From positions 25,036-89,035 of the forward strand of contig NZ_BMEQ01000018.1 of NCBI RefSeq assembly GCF_014636775.1: a stretch of DNA of 64,000 nt. Reading direction: 5' to 3'. Below the pieces are notes generated by a model. It worked only from the letters and a program-made list of their open reading frames with translations, made no database searches and was not told the origin of the DNA. The first letter of the stretch is position 1. Every line of letters starts with the position of its first letter. Positions 17,571-25,876 of this stretch are shown here, piece after piece. The stretch comes from Kocuria dechangensis. Lineage in GTDB: Bacteria > Actinomycetota > Actinomycetes > Actinomycetales > Micrococcaceae. Position numbers and translations under genes: made by a program.

Positions 17571-18855
17571 CCCGTCAACCGAGACGCGGGCCGCATATGC
17601 CCCGTGCCAGCACGAGTCCCCGCATCTGCGGCACTTCGAATGGGAGAGCGTCGAGGCGTTCGTCGATGCAGGTCGTGCGGTGGAGGACGGACTACACACG
17701 ATCCACCTCCCGGCCGGCCCCCACCTCGACATCATGCTCAAAGGACGGCCCCTGGACCCGGTGCACGGCACCGCCTGCGTGTTCTTCAACGGGGCGGTGG
17801 GCAACCGTGCGAAGAAGACCGCCCCGTTCCTCTCCGGAGCCGGTGTCTCGAAGGCCGTGGACGTGCCCTTGATCTCCGTGGCGGACCCGAGCCTGAGGCT
17901 CAACTCCGAACTGGGCCTCGCCTGGTACATGGGGAGTGAGGGCGCCAACGCACAACGCCCCATCTCGGCACTGCTAAGGCACATGGCAGAGGTCAGTGGC
18001 AATCATCTTGTGCTGGTGGGTGGTTCCGGTGGAGGGTTCGCGGCACTGCACCAGGCGCAGCTCCTGGGCGAACTGGCATCAGCGCTCGTCTGGAATCCCC
18101 AGACGGACGTTCTGGAGTACTCGCCTCGATTGGTCAAGCTGTACCTGGAAGCAGCATTTCCCACCCTCACGGGCCGCCTCGGCGGAACGGACTGGAAGGA
18201 CCTCGCCCGGGAGCGGATGGATGCCAATGGCATGCAGTCGGAACTCGGCTCCACCTTCGCCGATGGATTCCGCATGCGCCGCCTGATCTGGTTGCAGAAC
18301 TGGAACGACTGGCACACCAGAAGCCACATGATTCCCCTTCTCAACGCCATGTCGAGCACCCGCGAGATGTGGCCGGGGATGATCGGCTCCGACGACGAGC
18401 ACGTTATCTGGATGACAGAAGCAGGGGAGGGCCACGCCCCGCCTCCCGCTGAAGCTGTCCAGACGTTGCTGGCGGACATGGTCCGAAGCGACTCTTCCAG
18501 TCTTTCCACGGCGAAGTGGGCCGCCGCACAGGCTATTTTCCCCCGCGAGTTCGAGAAGCAGTACGTCCGAGATCTGCGGCCCTTCCGGTCGCCATTGCAG
18601 ACCGCTGTCGAATTCGTCTTCGTCAACGGCCAGAAACTGACGCCCAAGGCTGCAAAGCTCGACTCGAAGTTCGGTGGTCTGCGCTTCAAGTACGAACTCG
18701 TGGGCACCACGGCAGCGCGCGAGACCAAGTACGGCGGTCTGGGCAGCACCTACGTCGTGCCCGACGAAGCCGACTGGGATTACCTTATCGTCAGCGCGCT
18801 CGACGGTTTCGACCACGAGCTGTTCAGCGCGCGATTCCTGAACCAGGGAGGCTGA
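17563..18855 (+). CDS. Alpha/beta-hydrolase-like protein, polysaccharide-locus family
   Basis: A 430-aa protein without signal peptide. It has a nucleophile elbow G-G-S-G-G-G-F with Ser155, then WNPQTD, then LQNWNDWHTRSHM, then GHAPPP, an order shared with the proteins at 25,045 and 33,639 and consistent with a Ser-Asp-His triad. TTG 17563 is taken as start: AAAGG lies about nine bases upstream and no ATG or GTG fits better; it overlaps the upstream gene by 8 bases. The last 130 residues form an extra domain. Function unknown; ester formation or hydrolysis on the glycan (as for the O-acetyltransferase Asp2) is an inference. Confidence 0.7.
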   Translation: MSDPSTETRAAYAPCQHESPHLRHFEWESVEAFVDAGRAVEDGLHTIHLPAGPHLDIMLKGRPLDPVHGTACVFFNGAVGNRAKKTAPFLSGAGVSKAVDVPLISVADPSLRLNSELGLAWYMGSEGANAQRPISALLRHMAEVSGNHLVLVGGSGGGFAALHQAQLLGELASALVWNPQTDVLEYSPRLVKLYLEAAFPTLTGRLGGTDWKDLARERMDANGMQSELGSTFADGFRMRRLIWLQNWNDWHTRSHMIPLLNAMSSTREMWPGMIGSDDEHVIWMTEAGEGHAPPPAEAVQTLLADMVRSDSSSLSTAKWAAAQAIFPREFEKQYVRDLRPFRSPLQTAVEFVFVNGQKLTPKAAKLDSKFGGLRFKYELVGTTAARETKYGGLGSTYVVPDEADWDYLIVSALDGFDHELFSARFLNQGG

Positions 18856-18858
18856 ACT

Positions 18859-19719
18859 GTGGTCTCCGTCTATGCGCACATGACACCGATCCACGCAGAA
18901 AAGGGAAACCTCGGGGATCGGATGGGCTTTCTCATCGCAGATCGGATGCTCGGCGAGAACGCGTATCGCAGGCTCGGCATGCGTCAGAAGGACGACATCG
19001 GTCCAGGCACCGTGGGCATCGTGGGCTCTCTCGTCGCTGCGATGTGTGCGACGCCCGGCACCGTCGTGGGCGGTGGCCTCATCAACGGCGCAGCGCGAAC
19101 ATACTCGCCCGATGTCGACTTCCGGGGCGTGCGCGGTTTCCTGACCCAGGCAGTGATTGTCCGGGACAGCGGCAAGCACGCTCCGGTCATCGGTGACCCC
19201 GGACTGCTTCTCTCACGAATGATCCCCTTGCCCCTGCGCCGCAGGAAGCCTTTGGGCTTCATCATCCACGATGTCGACCGGGACGAATTCCGGGCCCGCT
19301 ATCCGCACATGGAAGACTGCCTCGTCGACAACTACGCCCCCGAGGCAGAATTCGTCGACCAGCTCTCCAAATATGAGGCCATCGCCTCTACCAGTCTGCA
19401 CGGCTGCGTCTTCTCGCACGCATACGGAATTCCGGTGAAGCCATTCGTGCTGACCGACAAGGTGTTCGGCGGAGATTTCAAGTTCCGCGACTACTACTCG
19501 TCGTACGGCATCGATCTCGGACGTGACGATCTACCGGCTACCGTTGAGCAGATCCGCGCTGCGGTGCTGGCCTGTCCCCAGCCGACGCGAGACCAAGTGG
19601 CCGGCCTGCAGGACAAGCAGCGCATCGCGATTCTGGACGCGCTGGCTGCCGCAAATCGACGGGCTACGGGCGCCAAGCCAGTACGAGCCACTTCCGGTGG
19701 CGGCGGAAGCGCAACCTGA
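18859..19719 (+). CDS. Polysaccharide pyruvyltransferase family protein
   Basis: A 286-aa protein of the pyruvyltransferase fold. The glycine-rich GNLGDRMG (residues 16-23), VVGGGLING, and the C-terminal ASTSLHGCVFSHAYGIPV with its conserved His near 181 are the family landmarks. Members transfer pyruvate from phosphoenolpyruvate to a sugar as a ketal; some relatives are glycosyltransferases in all but name. GTG 18859 follows GGGAGG. The gene ends a 17-kb series of + strand genes, immediately before a strong bidirectional hairpin. It is shorter and more divergent than the other three members in the window. Confidence 0.75.
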   Translation: MVSVYAHMTPIHAEKGNLGDRMGFLIADRMLGENAYRRLGMRQKDDIGPGTVGIVGSLVAAMCATPGTVVGGGLINGAARTYSPDVDFRGVRGFLTQAVIVRDSGKHAPVIGDPGLLLSRMIPLPLRRRKPLGFIIHDVDRDEFRARYPHMEDCLVDNYAPEAEFVDQLSKYEAIASTSLHGCVFSHAYGIPVKPFVLTDKVFGGDFKFRDYYSSYGIDLGRDDLPATVEQIRAAVLACPQPTRDQVAGLQDKQRIAILDALAAANRRATGAKPVRATSGGGGSAT

Positions 19720-19734
19720 CACCATCCGGTGAAG

Positions 19735-19767
19735 TCACCCGTCGGGGAGCCGTTCCCCGACGGGTGA
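19735..19767. terminator. Strong bidirectional terminator between convergent genes
   Basis: A perfect 14-bp inverted repeat, TCACCCGTCGGGGA (19735-19748) and its complement (19754-19767), with loop GCCGT, sits exactly between two converging stop codons. Position and stem strength support termination on both strands. Confidence 0.8.
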
Positions 19768-20523
19768 TCAAGAACGGTCGCGCTGCCGGCTGTCGGGCAG
19801 TATCTCGGCGACCCGGCGTATTTCCTGAGCCAGGTACTCGTAGGCCGGTTTCTGATAGTGGTAGGGGGCCGCAGTCCAACGGTGCTCTCGGTCCGAGACC
19901 GCCAGTTCGGAGGGGAGCTCAATAGATCGGTAGCCGAGGTTTTCGAGCAGTGCGTAGTACCTCTCGAACATGGCGTTCACCTCGGCAATGGTGTGTCCAG
20001 CAAACGACGGAAGAGCATCGCCCTGGACCGTCACATCAGCCCACGGCGCCCGCACCACAACGACGCGATCGAGAAGCCCGGCGTGGCGAAGCCGGTGCGT
20101 GAACCGCTGAAGGGCTACCGACCACAACTGAAGATGGCGTGAAGTTCCGAAGGCCACGTGCACCGGGCGATGGCTCAGTGAGCCCAGAACGCCGCTGTGC
20201 TTGAGCTCCGAGGAACGGGTCACCCATCGGCTCCCCGGCCAGGAGAGTACTCCCAATCGTTCATCCACCAGGTCCAAAAGCAAGAGGTCGGTCTCCTTGA
20301 TCTTGCCCCGCAGTCGCACGACCGCACGGGAGGCGAAGTCGTCGCTGACTGCCCGGCGCTGGAAGTTCGAGGTGAGCTCGAGCTCGCCGGGCAGTTCGAT
20401 GGCCGGTGTGGTAGCACTGATCAGCGACTGCCGCGCCACGTAGGTCGACAGCTCGAATCCTGGACCCAGGAACTCGAAAGTGTCCCGAGAGACACAACTG
20501 CCGTATATGGAGAGGCGGTACAC
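19768..20523 (-). CDS. DUF6270-like (SGNH-type) hypothetical protein
   Basis: A 251-aa protein beginning with IYGSCVSRDTFEF, where the G-S-C-V-S-R-D block is characteristic of DUF6270 proteins that occur in polysaccharide loci. The C-terminal half has FAGHTIAEVNAMFERYY and a late HYQKPAYEYL. A role in glycan modification or synthesis is inferred from genomic context only. Start is GTG (complement of 20521-20523), supported by AAAGGAG ending four bases before it. It is the only - strand gene in the first 25 kb and has lower GC than most of the window, both compatible with later insertion into the locus. Confidence 0.7.
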   Translation of the reverse strand: MYRLSIYGSCVSRDTFEFLGPGFELSTYVARQSLISATTPAIELPGELELTSNFQRRAVSDDFASRAVVRLRGKIKETDLLLLDLVDERLGVLSWPGSRWVTRSSELKHSGVLGSLSHRPVHVAFGTSRHLQLWSVALQRFTHRLRHAGLLDRVVVVRAPWADVTVQGDALPSFAGHTIAEVNAMFERYYALLENLGYRSIELPSELAVSDREHRWTAAPYHYQKPAYEYLAQEIRRVAEILPDSRQRDRS

Positions 20524-20843
20524 AATGCTCCTTTGGCTGCGCTGTACGGGATGTGCATTGTTCGACGTCCCGGTGATGTGATCCGCCGGAGCGGGGGCAA
20601 ATTCCGATATGTCCTAACAATGCTCGTCGGATGTCCCGGCCCGGAGACTGTGAATACTTTATCGGTCGGGTGGTGCCGGTCTTGGTCCGGCGCGGCACGT
20701 CGGTTTGAAGGCTGAGGACGTCCAACTCGGACAACGACAAGTCATCTGGTGTGCCAGGCCGTCACGACCCGGCAGGTCGACGTAGGATGGACAGCGCCCA
20801 CTCCCCATGGGTCCCCCACATCCCCCGATCCGAAGGCTGTTCC
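20524..20843. promoter_or_regulatory. 320-base divergent intergenic region with repeated ACAATGC
   Basis: It separates the DUF6270-like gene (-) from the lipoprotein gene (+). ACAATGC occurs at 20522-20528 and 20617-20623 and its inverse GCATTGT at 20555-20561. On the - strand transcript the upstream copy could pair with the copy covering the GTG start. On the + strand TAGGAT at 20783-20788 is a possible -10 element for the lipoprotein gene. No small gene is convincing here. Confidence 0.4.
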
Positions 20844-21194
20844 GTGCGCCGTCCCTCCTTCCTCTTGGCCGCTCCCGCAACCGTGCTCCTGCTCTCCGCC
20901 TGCGGCGGATCGAACGGTGAGTCCTTGACGCTGCAGTCGTTCGACTCGGTCGTCGACCTCAAGAGCGCGGTCACCGAAACCGGCGTGACGTGCGACTCGG
21001 ACCAGATCTCGAGGGGCGAGGGCTACAAGGAATCCCTCAAGTGCGGTGACAACGTGTGGCTCACGGTCTTCGACGGCCCGGAGGACAAGCAGGCGAGAAT
21101 CGAAACCTACGAGAAGCAGCAGTCCACCTACGTCCAGGGCGAGAACTGGGTCGTCGTGGCCCCGCAGACCACCCTAGACAAGGTGACCGGCTAG
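20844..21194 (+). CDS. Small lipoprotein
   Basis: A 116-aa protein. A short basic start and a hydrophobic stretch (LLAAPATVLLL) lead to lipobox L-S-A-C with Cys20, so the mature protein should be diacylglyceryl-anchored on the outer membrane face. The rest (about 96 residues) has two Cys (in VTCDSD and LKCGDN) that may form a disulfide and no known enzyme motif. GTG 20844 is chosen because it starts the signal peptide; an in-frame extension upstream is not secretory. It is flanked by polysaccharide genes but is transcribed from its own gap. Function unknown. Confidence 0.75.
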   Translation: MRRPSFLLAAPATVLLLSACGGSNGESLTLQSFDSVVDLKSAVTETGVTCDSDQISRGEGYKESLKCGDNVWLTVFDGPEDKQARIETYEKQQSTYVQGENWVVVAPQTTLDKVTG

Positions 21195-21240
21195 TCTCGA
21201 ACACTTCCCCCCACCTCCCACCTCATAGGAGCACCCCCGT

Positions 21241-22254
21241 ATGGCTCGCATCGGTCTGGTCGGATTCTTCGGCTGGGGCAACTACGGTGACGAACTCTTC
21301 CTGGACAACTGGAAGAACAGCATCGGCCTCCACCACGAGGTCTCCGTGGTCCACGACCAGCTGTCCGCCCCGTACTTCTCGCGGCAGGCCACCGAGGTCG
21401 CCAAGGAGTTCGACGCTCTGGTGATCGGCGGAGGTGACCTCGTCATCCCCAACAAGATCTCGCCGCTCTACTGGAACCGGGCCTGGTTGCAGCGTCCCAT
21501 CTACATCAGCGGCGTCGGTGTGCCCACGTGGATCAAGCACCACGCTCCGGACGTGATGGAGAGGTTGCGGCACTTCTTCCAGCACCCCAACGTGCGGCAC
21601 ATCGGTGCCCGCGACCGGGAGAGCGCCGAGTGGATCCGCCGCCACCTCGAGCCGACCGTGCCCGTGGAGGACCACGCCGATCTGGTCTTCAACATGACCA
21701 TGCCCCCGGCGACGGTCTTCGAGAACCCGACGGTCGGCATCAACCTCCGCACCCACCGTGCCGACTCGGACCCCACCCAGCTGGTGAACGTCTGCCGTGA
21801 GATGCGCTCCCGCGGCTACGACGTCGTCAACATCGTCCTGGGAACGGGACGGACACGGGCCGCGGACCTCGACGTCGCCAGGCAGTTCCCCTTCGAGGAC
21901 CAGATCGTCCTGGAGTCGGAGAACATGCACGACCTCAGCTCGTACCTCGGCGGGCTGGACCTGCTCCTGTCCAACAAGTTCCACGGCACGGTCGTCGCCA
22001 CGATGTACGGAGTGTCGTCCGTGGTGCTGTCCGCGACCACCAAGAGCAGAAACCTCTACTCCCGGCTCGACCGCCGGGCCCTGCTCTCCACCAACGAGGA
22101 CCCGGACATGCTCGCCAAGGCCGACCTGGCTCGGGTCCCGGTCTCCCGGTTGGCAGTCCAGGAACTGGAAGCAGAGGCCAACACGGCCGTCCGCGCGCTC
22201 GTCCGGCGGATCGACAACGACTTCCCCGCCCCCGCGCAGAGGCCTGTCCCGTGA
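21241..22254 (+). CDS. Polysaccharide pyruvyltransferase family protein
   Basis: A 337-aa protein opening with GLVGFFGWGNYGDELF (glycine/Asp motif at 13-19), then VIGGGDLVIPN, SPLYWNRAW and the C-terminal LSNKFHGTVVATMYGV with His near 247. These are the landmarks of the pyruvyltransferase superfamily. It is a close paralogue of the protein at 32,395, with the same G-[FY]-F-G-W-G-N-[YF]-G-D-E-L block and the S-L-Y-W-N-R-A-W-type segment. AGGAG lies about nine bases before the ATG. It starts a three-gene series with GTGA and ATGA overlaps. Probable role: ketal pyruvylation, or sugar transfer, on the surface polymer. Confidence 0.8.
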   Translation: MARIGLVGFFGWGNYGDELFLDNWKNSIGLHHEVSVVHDQLSAPYFSRQATEVAKEFDALVIGGGDLVIPNKISPLYWNRAWLQRPIYISGVGVPTWIKHHAPDVMERLRHFFQHPNVRHIGARDRESAEWIRRHLEPTVPVEDHADLVFNMTMPPATVFENPTVGINLRTHRADSDPTQLVNVCREMRSRGYDVVNIVLGTGRTRAADLDVARQFPFEDQIVLESENMHDLSSYLGGLDLLLSNKFHGTVVATMYGVSSVVLSATTKSRNLYSRLDRRALLSTNEDPDMLAKADLARVPVSRLAVQELEAEANTAVRALVRRIDNDFPAPAQRPVP

Positions 22255-23867
22255 GCCATCACACGGCTCCGGGCGTGCGTCTGCCGGAGGAGCATGTCGA
22301 CGCAGTCTCGGAGGCACTGCAATCCGCCGACGCAACTCTGGCGACTGCCATGGTTCAGCGGCTTCTGGCGGAGCACGAGTACAGTGCGGCGGCGGATCTC
22401 ATGGCTCGGTGGGGTGACCGGTTCGACGGGGACGCGGCCTATTTGAAGGCCCGCCGCGGGGTGCTGGGCAAGCTCGGCGAACTCTCCGCGGCGCTGACCG
22501 CCAACCACAGGCTCATCGGACTGCGACAGGTCTCCCCGGACGCGGTGGCAGGGCTGGAGGGCCGGATCCGGGAACTGAAGGGGCGGGGTCCGCGCCTGCA
22601 GGGTCCCGTCCGCCCCGTGGATCCGGTCTCACCGCAGCGGATCGTGCACCTCGTCAAGGAGAGCCGTCCCTATCTGTCCAACGGCTTCACCTCCCGGAGC
22701 CACTACAACTTCGTGGCCGAGAAGAAGGCTGGGCTCGAGCCGATCGTGGTGACCGAGCCGGGGTTCCCACGGTCGGTGGCGAAGGGACCGGTGCGCAAGG
22801 AGATCCTGCTCGACGGCGTGGGCCACTACCACCTGGATCTGGGGGACGTGGATCTCCGCAGCCTACCCCTGGACCGCTACCTGCAGCTGTTCGCCGACAT
22901 GGCGTATGAGCGGATCGCCAAGATCCGACCCGCTGCCATCCACGTGAGCTCAGGCCGCCGGGGATACGAGACCGCACTCGTCGCGCTGGCCATCAAGGAC
23001 AAGACCGGACTGCCGGTGGTCTACGAGGTCAGGTCCTTCTTCGAGAGCAACTGGACCGGTGAGGTGCGGTACGAGGCGCAGGGCGAGATCTACGACGAGC
23101 GCTGCCGGCTGGAGCTGGAGTGCATGGAGCGGGCGGACCTCGTCCTCACGATCGGGCAGTCGATGAAGGACGAGATCGTCGCGCGAGGCCTCCCGGAGGA
23201 CAAGATCGGGATCATTCCCAACGGCGTCGACGTGGAGCGTTTCACTCCGCGCGACAGGGACTGCGACCTGGCGGCGCGTCTGGGCCTGGGGGACGTGCCC
23301 ACCTTCGGCTACGTCTCCAACATGGACCACTACCGTGAGTCCCAGGAGACCCTGGTGAAGGCTGCCGCCCACCTCGCCCGGGCCGGGCGTCCGGAGCACT
23401 GTGTCCTCGTCGGGGACGGCCCCCGCCGGAAGTCGCTCGAACAGCTGGCCGCCTCCCTGGGCGTGGCCGACCGCGTGCACTTCACGGGCCGCGTGGACCA
23501 CGACGAGATCACGGCCTACTACTCGCTGATCGACGTCTTCGTGGTCCCGCGCACCCGGGAGCGCGCCGCGACCTACGTCACCCCACTGAAGCCCTTCGAG
23601 GCCATGGCCATGGGCCTGCCCGTGGTCGTCAGCGATCTCCCTGCCCTGACAGAGATCGCCCCGGCCCCCGAGCGTGGGTGGAACTTCCCCGCGGACAGCG
23701 CCCGCGGCCTCGCCGACGTGCTCCGGTCGGTCTTCGACGACGACGAGGAGCGCGTCCGCCGCGCGGGCGCCGGCCTGGACTGGGTCCGTGCCGAACGCCA
23801 GTGGGCGCACAACGGACCGCGGTACCGGGAGCATCTCGCACGTGTCGTGGCACGAACGGAGGCATGA
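22251..23867 (+). CDS. Glycosyltransferase family 4 with helical N-terminal region
   Basis: A 538-aa protein. Residues about 1-120 are helical and repeat-like (EYSAADLMARWGDRF and similar), as in the GT4 protein at 1659. The catalytic region opens with RIVHLVKESRPYLSNGF. IPNGVDVERFTPRD is the usual inter-domain GT4 motif, and the donor site is TPLKPFEAMAMGLPVVVSD. Starts in a GTGA overlap with the pyruvyltransferase-like gene and ends in an ATGA overlap. Expected to act at the inner membrane face on a lipid-linked intermediate; donor unknown. Confidence 0.87.
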   Translation: MSHHTAPGVRLPEEHVDAVSEALQSADATLATAMVQRLLAEHEYSAAADLMARWGDRFDGDAAYLKARRGVLGKLGELSAALTANHRLIGLRQVSPDAVAGLEGRIRELKGRGPRLQGPVRPVDPVSPQRIVHLVKESRPYLSNGFTSRSHYNFVAEKKAGLEPIVVTEPGFPRSVAKGPVRKEILLDGVGHYHLDLGDVDLRSLPLDRYLQLFADMAYERIAKIRPAAIHVSSGRRGYETALVALAIKDKTGLPVVYEVRSFFESNWTGEVRYEAQGEIYDERCRLELECMERADLVLTIGQSMKDEIVARGLPEDKIGIIPNGVDVERFTPRDRDCDLAARLGLGDVPTFGYVSNMDHYRESQETLVKAAAHLARAGRPEHCVLVGDGPRRKSLEQLAASLGVADRVHFTGRVDHDEITAYYSLIDVFVVPRTRERAATYVTPLKPFEAMAMGLPVVVSDLPALTEIAPAPERGWNFPADSARGLADVLRSVFDDDEERVRRAGAGLDWVRAERQWAHNGPRYREHLARVVARTEA

Positions 23868-25048
23868 TCACAGTGCTCATCCATCTCAACGGATTCCGTG
23901 CGACGGCCACGACACCGGTGCAGGAGATCCACCAGGCCATCCGTGCCGTGGGAACGGATCCCGCGCCGCACCTGCTGGGGTACACGGCCGTCGCCCGCAT
24001 GAATCCTTACCAGGCTCTCCTGTACCGGTCCTTCGCCTCGCACGGGGTGGCCACCGCGCCCATCCTCAGCGGCTTCGACTTCCAGGTTCTGCCGGAGTTC
24101 CGGCGGCTGACGACCACGCAGACGATCCACTTCCACTGGATCAACTGGGTCATCGGCAACGCCCCGGACGCCGAGACCGCCGGCGTCAAGGCACGAGGCT
24201 TCCTGGGCCGGGTGGACCGGTTCCGAGAAGCCGGAGGCAAGGTGCTCTGGACCGCCCACAACGTCTACCCCCACGATGCGACGTTCGTGGAGGAGGAGCT
24301 CATGCTCCAGCAGGGCCTGGCCGATCGGTCGGACGCGGTGCACCTGATGTCGCCCGCCACCACCACCGCCATGGACGGCGTCCTCGACGTCCCCACGGAG
24401 CGCACGGTGGTGGCACCCCACCCCAGCTACGTCGGTGCCTACGAGAACTTCGTCTCGCGCGCCGACGCCCGGGCGGCCCTGGGGATCGACGGTGACGAGG
24501 TGGTCTTCGTGCTGTTCGGGGCCCTCAAGGCCTACAAGGGCTTGCACCCCGTTCTGGACGCGTTCCAGGCGCTGTGCGCCCAGGACCGTGCAACGGCCTA
24601 CCGGCTGGTGGTCGCCGGCCACCCGGACGACGACCCAGAGGTCCGGCGGTTCGTCGATCGGTGCCTCGTGGACCCGAACGTCCTCATCGAGCCCAACAGG
24701 ATCCCGGGCAACAAGGCGCAGTACTACCTCAACGCCGCGGACGCAGGGCTGCTCACCTACACCCGCTCGCTCAACTCCGGAGCCGCACTGCTGTACCTGA
24801 GCTTCGGCCTGCCGGTCCTGGCCACCGACACCCCGGTCTTCCGCGAGGCTCTGCCCGGAGAGCACGTCCGCTACGTCGACTCGCCCGGTGAGCTGAGCGC
24901 TGGAGAGTTCGCTCAGCATCTTCGCAGCATCGGTGAGGTCGGCGCATCGACCGACAGGGGCGACGTCCTGGACTCGATCGGGCACCTCGACTCCGCCGCG
25001 GTCAGCACCAGGTTCTGCACAGATCTGGGGACCATCCTGGGATGGTGA
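23864..25048 (+). CDS. GT-B glycosyltransferase (GT4-like)
   Basis: A 394-aa protein starting at an ATG in a four-base overlap. It has TIHFHWINWVIGN, VLWTAHNVYPHD and the central FVLFGALKAYKGL, which resemble GT4-like beta-glycosyltransferases acting on exopolysaccharide intermediates. The C-terminal donor site is SGAALLYLSFGLPVLATD. The open frame extends upstream into the neighbouring gene without meaning. The last few codons overlap the following gene. Substrates are not readable. Confidence 0.82.
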   Translation: MITVLIHLNGFRATATTPVQEIHQAIRAVGTDPAPHLLGYTAVARMNPYQALLYRSFASHGVATAPILSGFDFQVLPEFRRLTTTQTIHFHWINWVIGNAPDAETAGVKARGFLGRVDRFREAGGKVLWTAHNVYPHDATFVEEELMLQQGLADRSDAVHLMSPATTTAMDGVLDVPTERTVVAPHPSYVGAYENFVSRADARAALGIDGDEVVFVLFGALKAYKGLHPVLDAFQALCAQDRATAYRLVVAGHPDDDPEVRRFVDRCLVDPNVLIEPNRIPGNKAQYYLNAADAGLLTYTRSLNSGAALLYLSFGLPVLATDTPVFREALPGEHVRYVDSPGELSAGEFAQHLRSIGEVGASTDRGDVLDSIGHLDSAAVSTRFCTDLGTILGW

Positions 25049-25866
25049 TCAGTGCAGAGATGACAGGACAGCGCCGCGACCTCGACCGCTACGACCGGAA
25101 GAGGTCCGCGTTCGCCGGGATCGCCGACTTCCTCCAGACCGGCGCATCGAGCCGCCAGATCCTGTCCCTCGGCCGGATCCACCCGCTGGACATCCACATC
25201 AGTCCTGCGGGCGCGGACACCACCGTGGTCGTCTTCCACGCCGCACTCACCGGCAATGGGACAGCCCTGCCGGTCTTCGCCGGGGCCCGGATGCTCCGTC
25301 CGTTCTCCGTGAACCTCATCCAGGTCGCGGACCCCGGTCTCTACGCCGCTGACGACCTGGAGATCGGGTGGTTCGCGGGGACCCGCGCACACCCGATCCA
25401 GGAGGAGCTCGTCGTCGTTCTCCGGCACCTGTTCGAGGAGCTCGGAGGAACGCGCAAGGTCTTCTTCGGCCCGTCCGCCGGCGGGTACGCGGCTCTCTAC
25501 TACGGGAGCCATTTCCCGGACGCCGTGATCGTCCCGGTGAACCCGCAGACCATCCTGGAGCGCTTCAACCGCGACCAGCAGGCCGCCTACTGCGCCGCCG
25601 CGTGGAACGCCCCGCCCGAGGAAGTCTGGGGCACGGAGGTGGACGCCGACCTCCGGGAGACGTTCGCGGGACACAACGAGAACGACATCCTGTACGTCCA
25701 GAACGAGCGTGATCCCCACCTGCAGGAGCACATGGAGCCGTTCCTGGCCACTCTTCCCCCGGACCGGATCGAGGTGCTCCGCGGCGACTGGGGCCGGGGG
25801 CACCAGGCGCCACCGACCGAGGAGCTCAGCACGATCCTGTCGAAGGTGCTGCCGCGCAGGGGGTGA
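25045..25866 (+). CDS. Alpha/beta-hydrolase-like protein, polysaccharide-locus family
   Basis: A 273-aa single-domain protein. It contains the nucleophile elbow F-G-P-S-A-G-G-Y with Ser near residue 144, VNPQTILERF, then YVQNERDPHLQEHM and finally WGRGHQAPPTEE. These occur in the same order as in the proteins at 17,563 and 33,639 and fit a Ser-Asp-His triad. It lacks the extra C-terminal domain of the 17,563 protein and so shows the minimal unit. GTG 25045 gives a GTGA overlap; ATG 25042 in the same frame is an alternative. No signal peptide, so it acts in the cytoplasm. Function unknown. Confidence 0.7.
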   Translation: MISAEMTGQRRDLDRYDRKRSAFAGIADFLQTGASSRQILSLGRIHPLDIHISPAGADTTVVVFHAALTGNGTALPVFAGARMLRPFSVNLIQVADPGLYAADDLEIGWFAGTRAHPIQEELVVVLRHLFEELGGTRKVFFGPSAGGYAALYYGSHFPDAVIVPVNPQTILERFNRDQQAAYCAAAWNAPPEEVWGTEVDADLRETFAGHNENDILYVQNERDPHLQEHMEPFLATLPPDRIEVLRGDWGRGHQAPPTEELSTILSKVLPRRG

Positions 25867-25876
25867 CACCCTGGGC

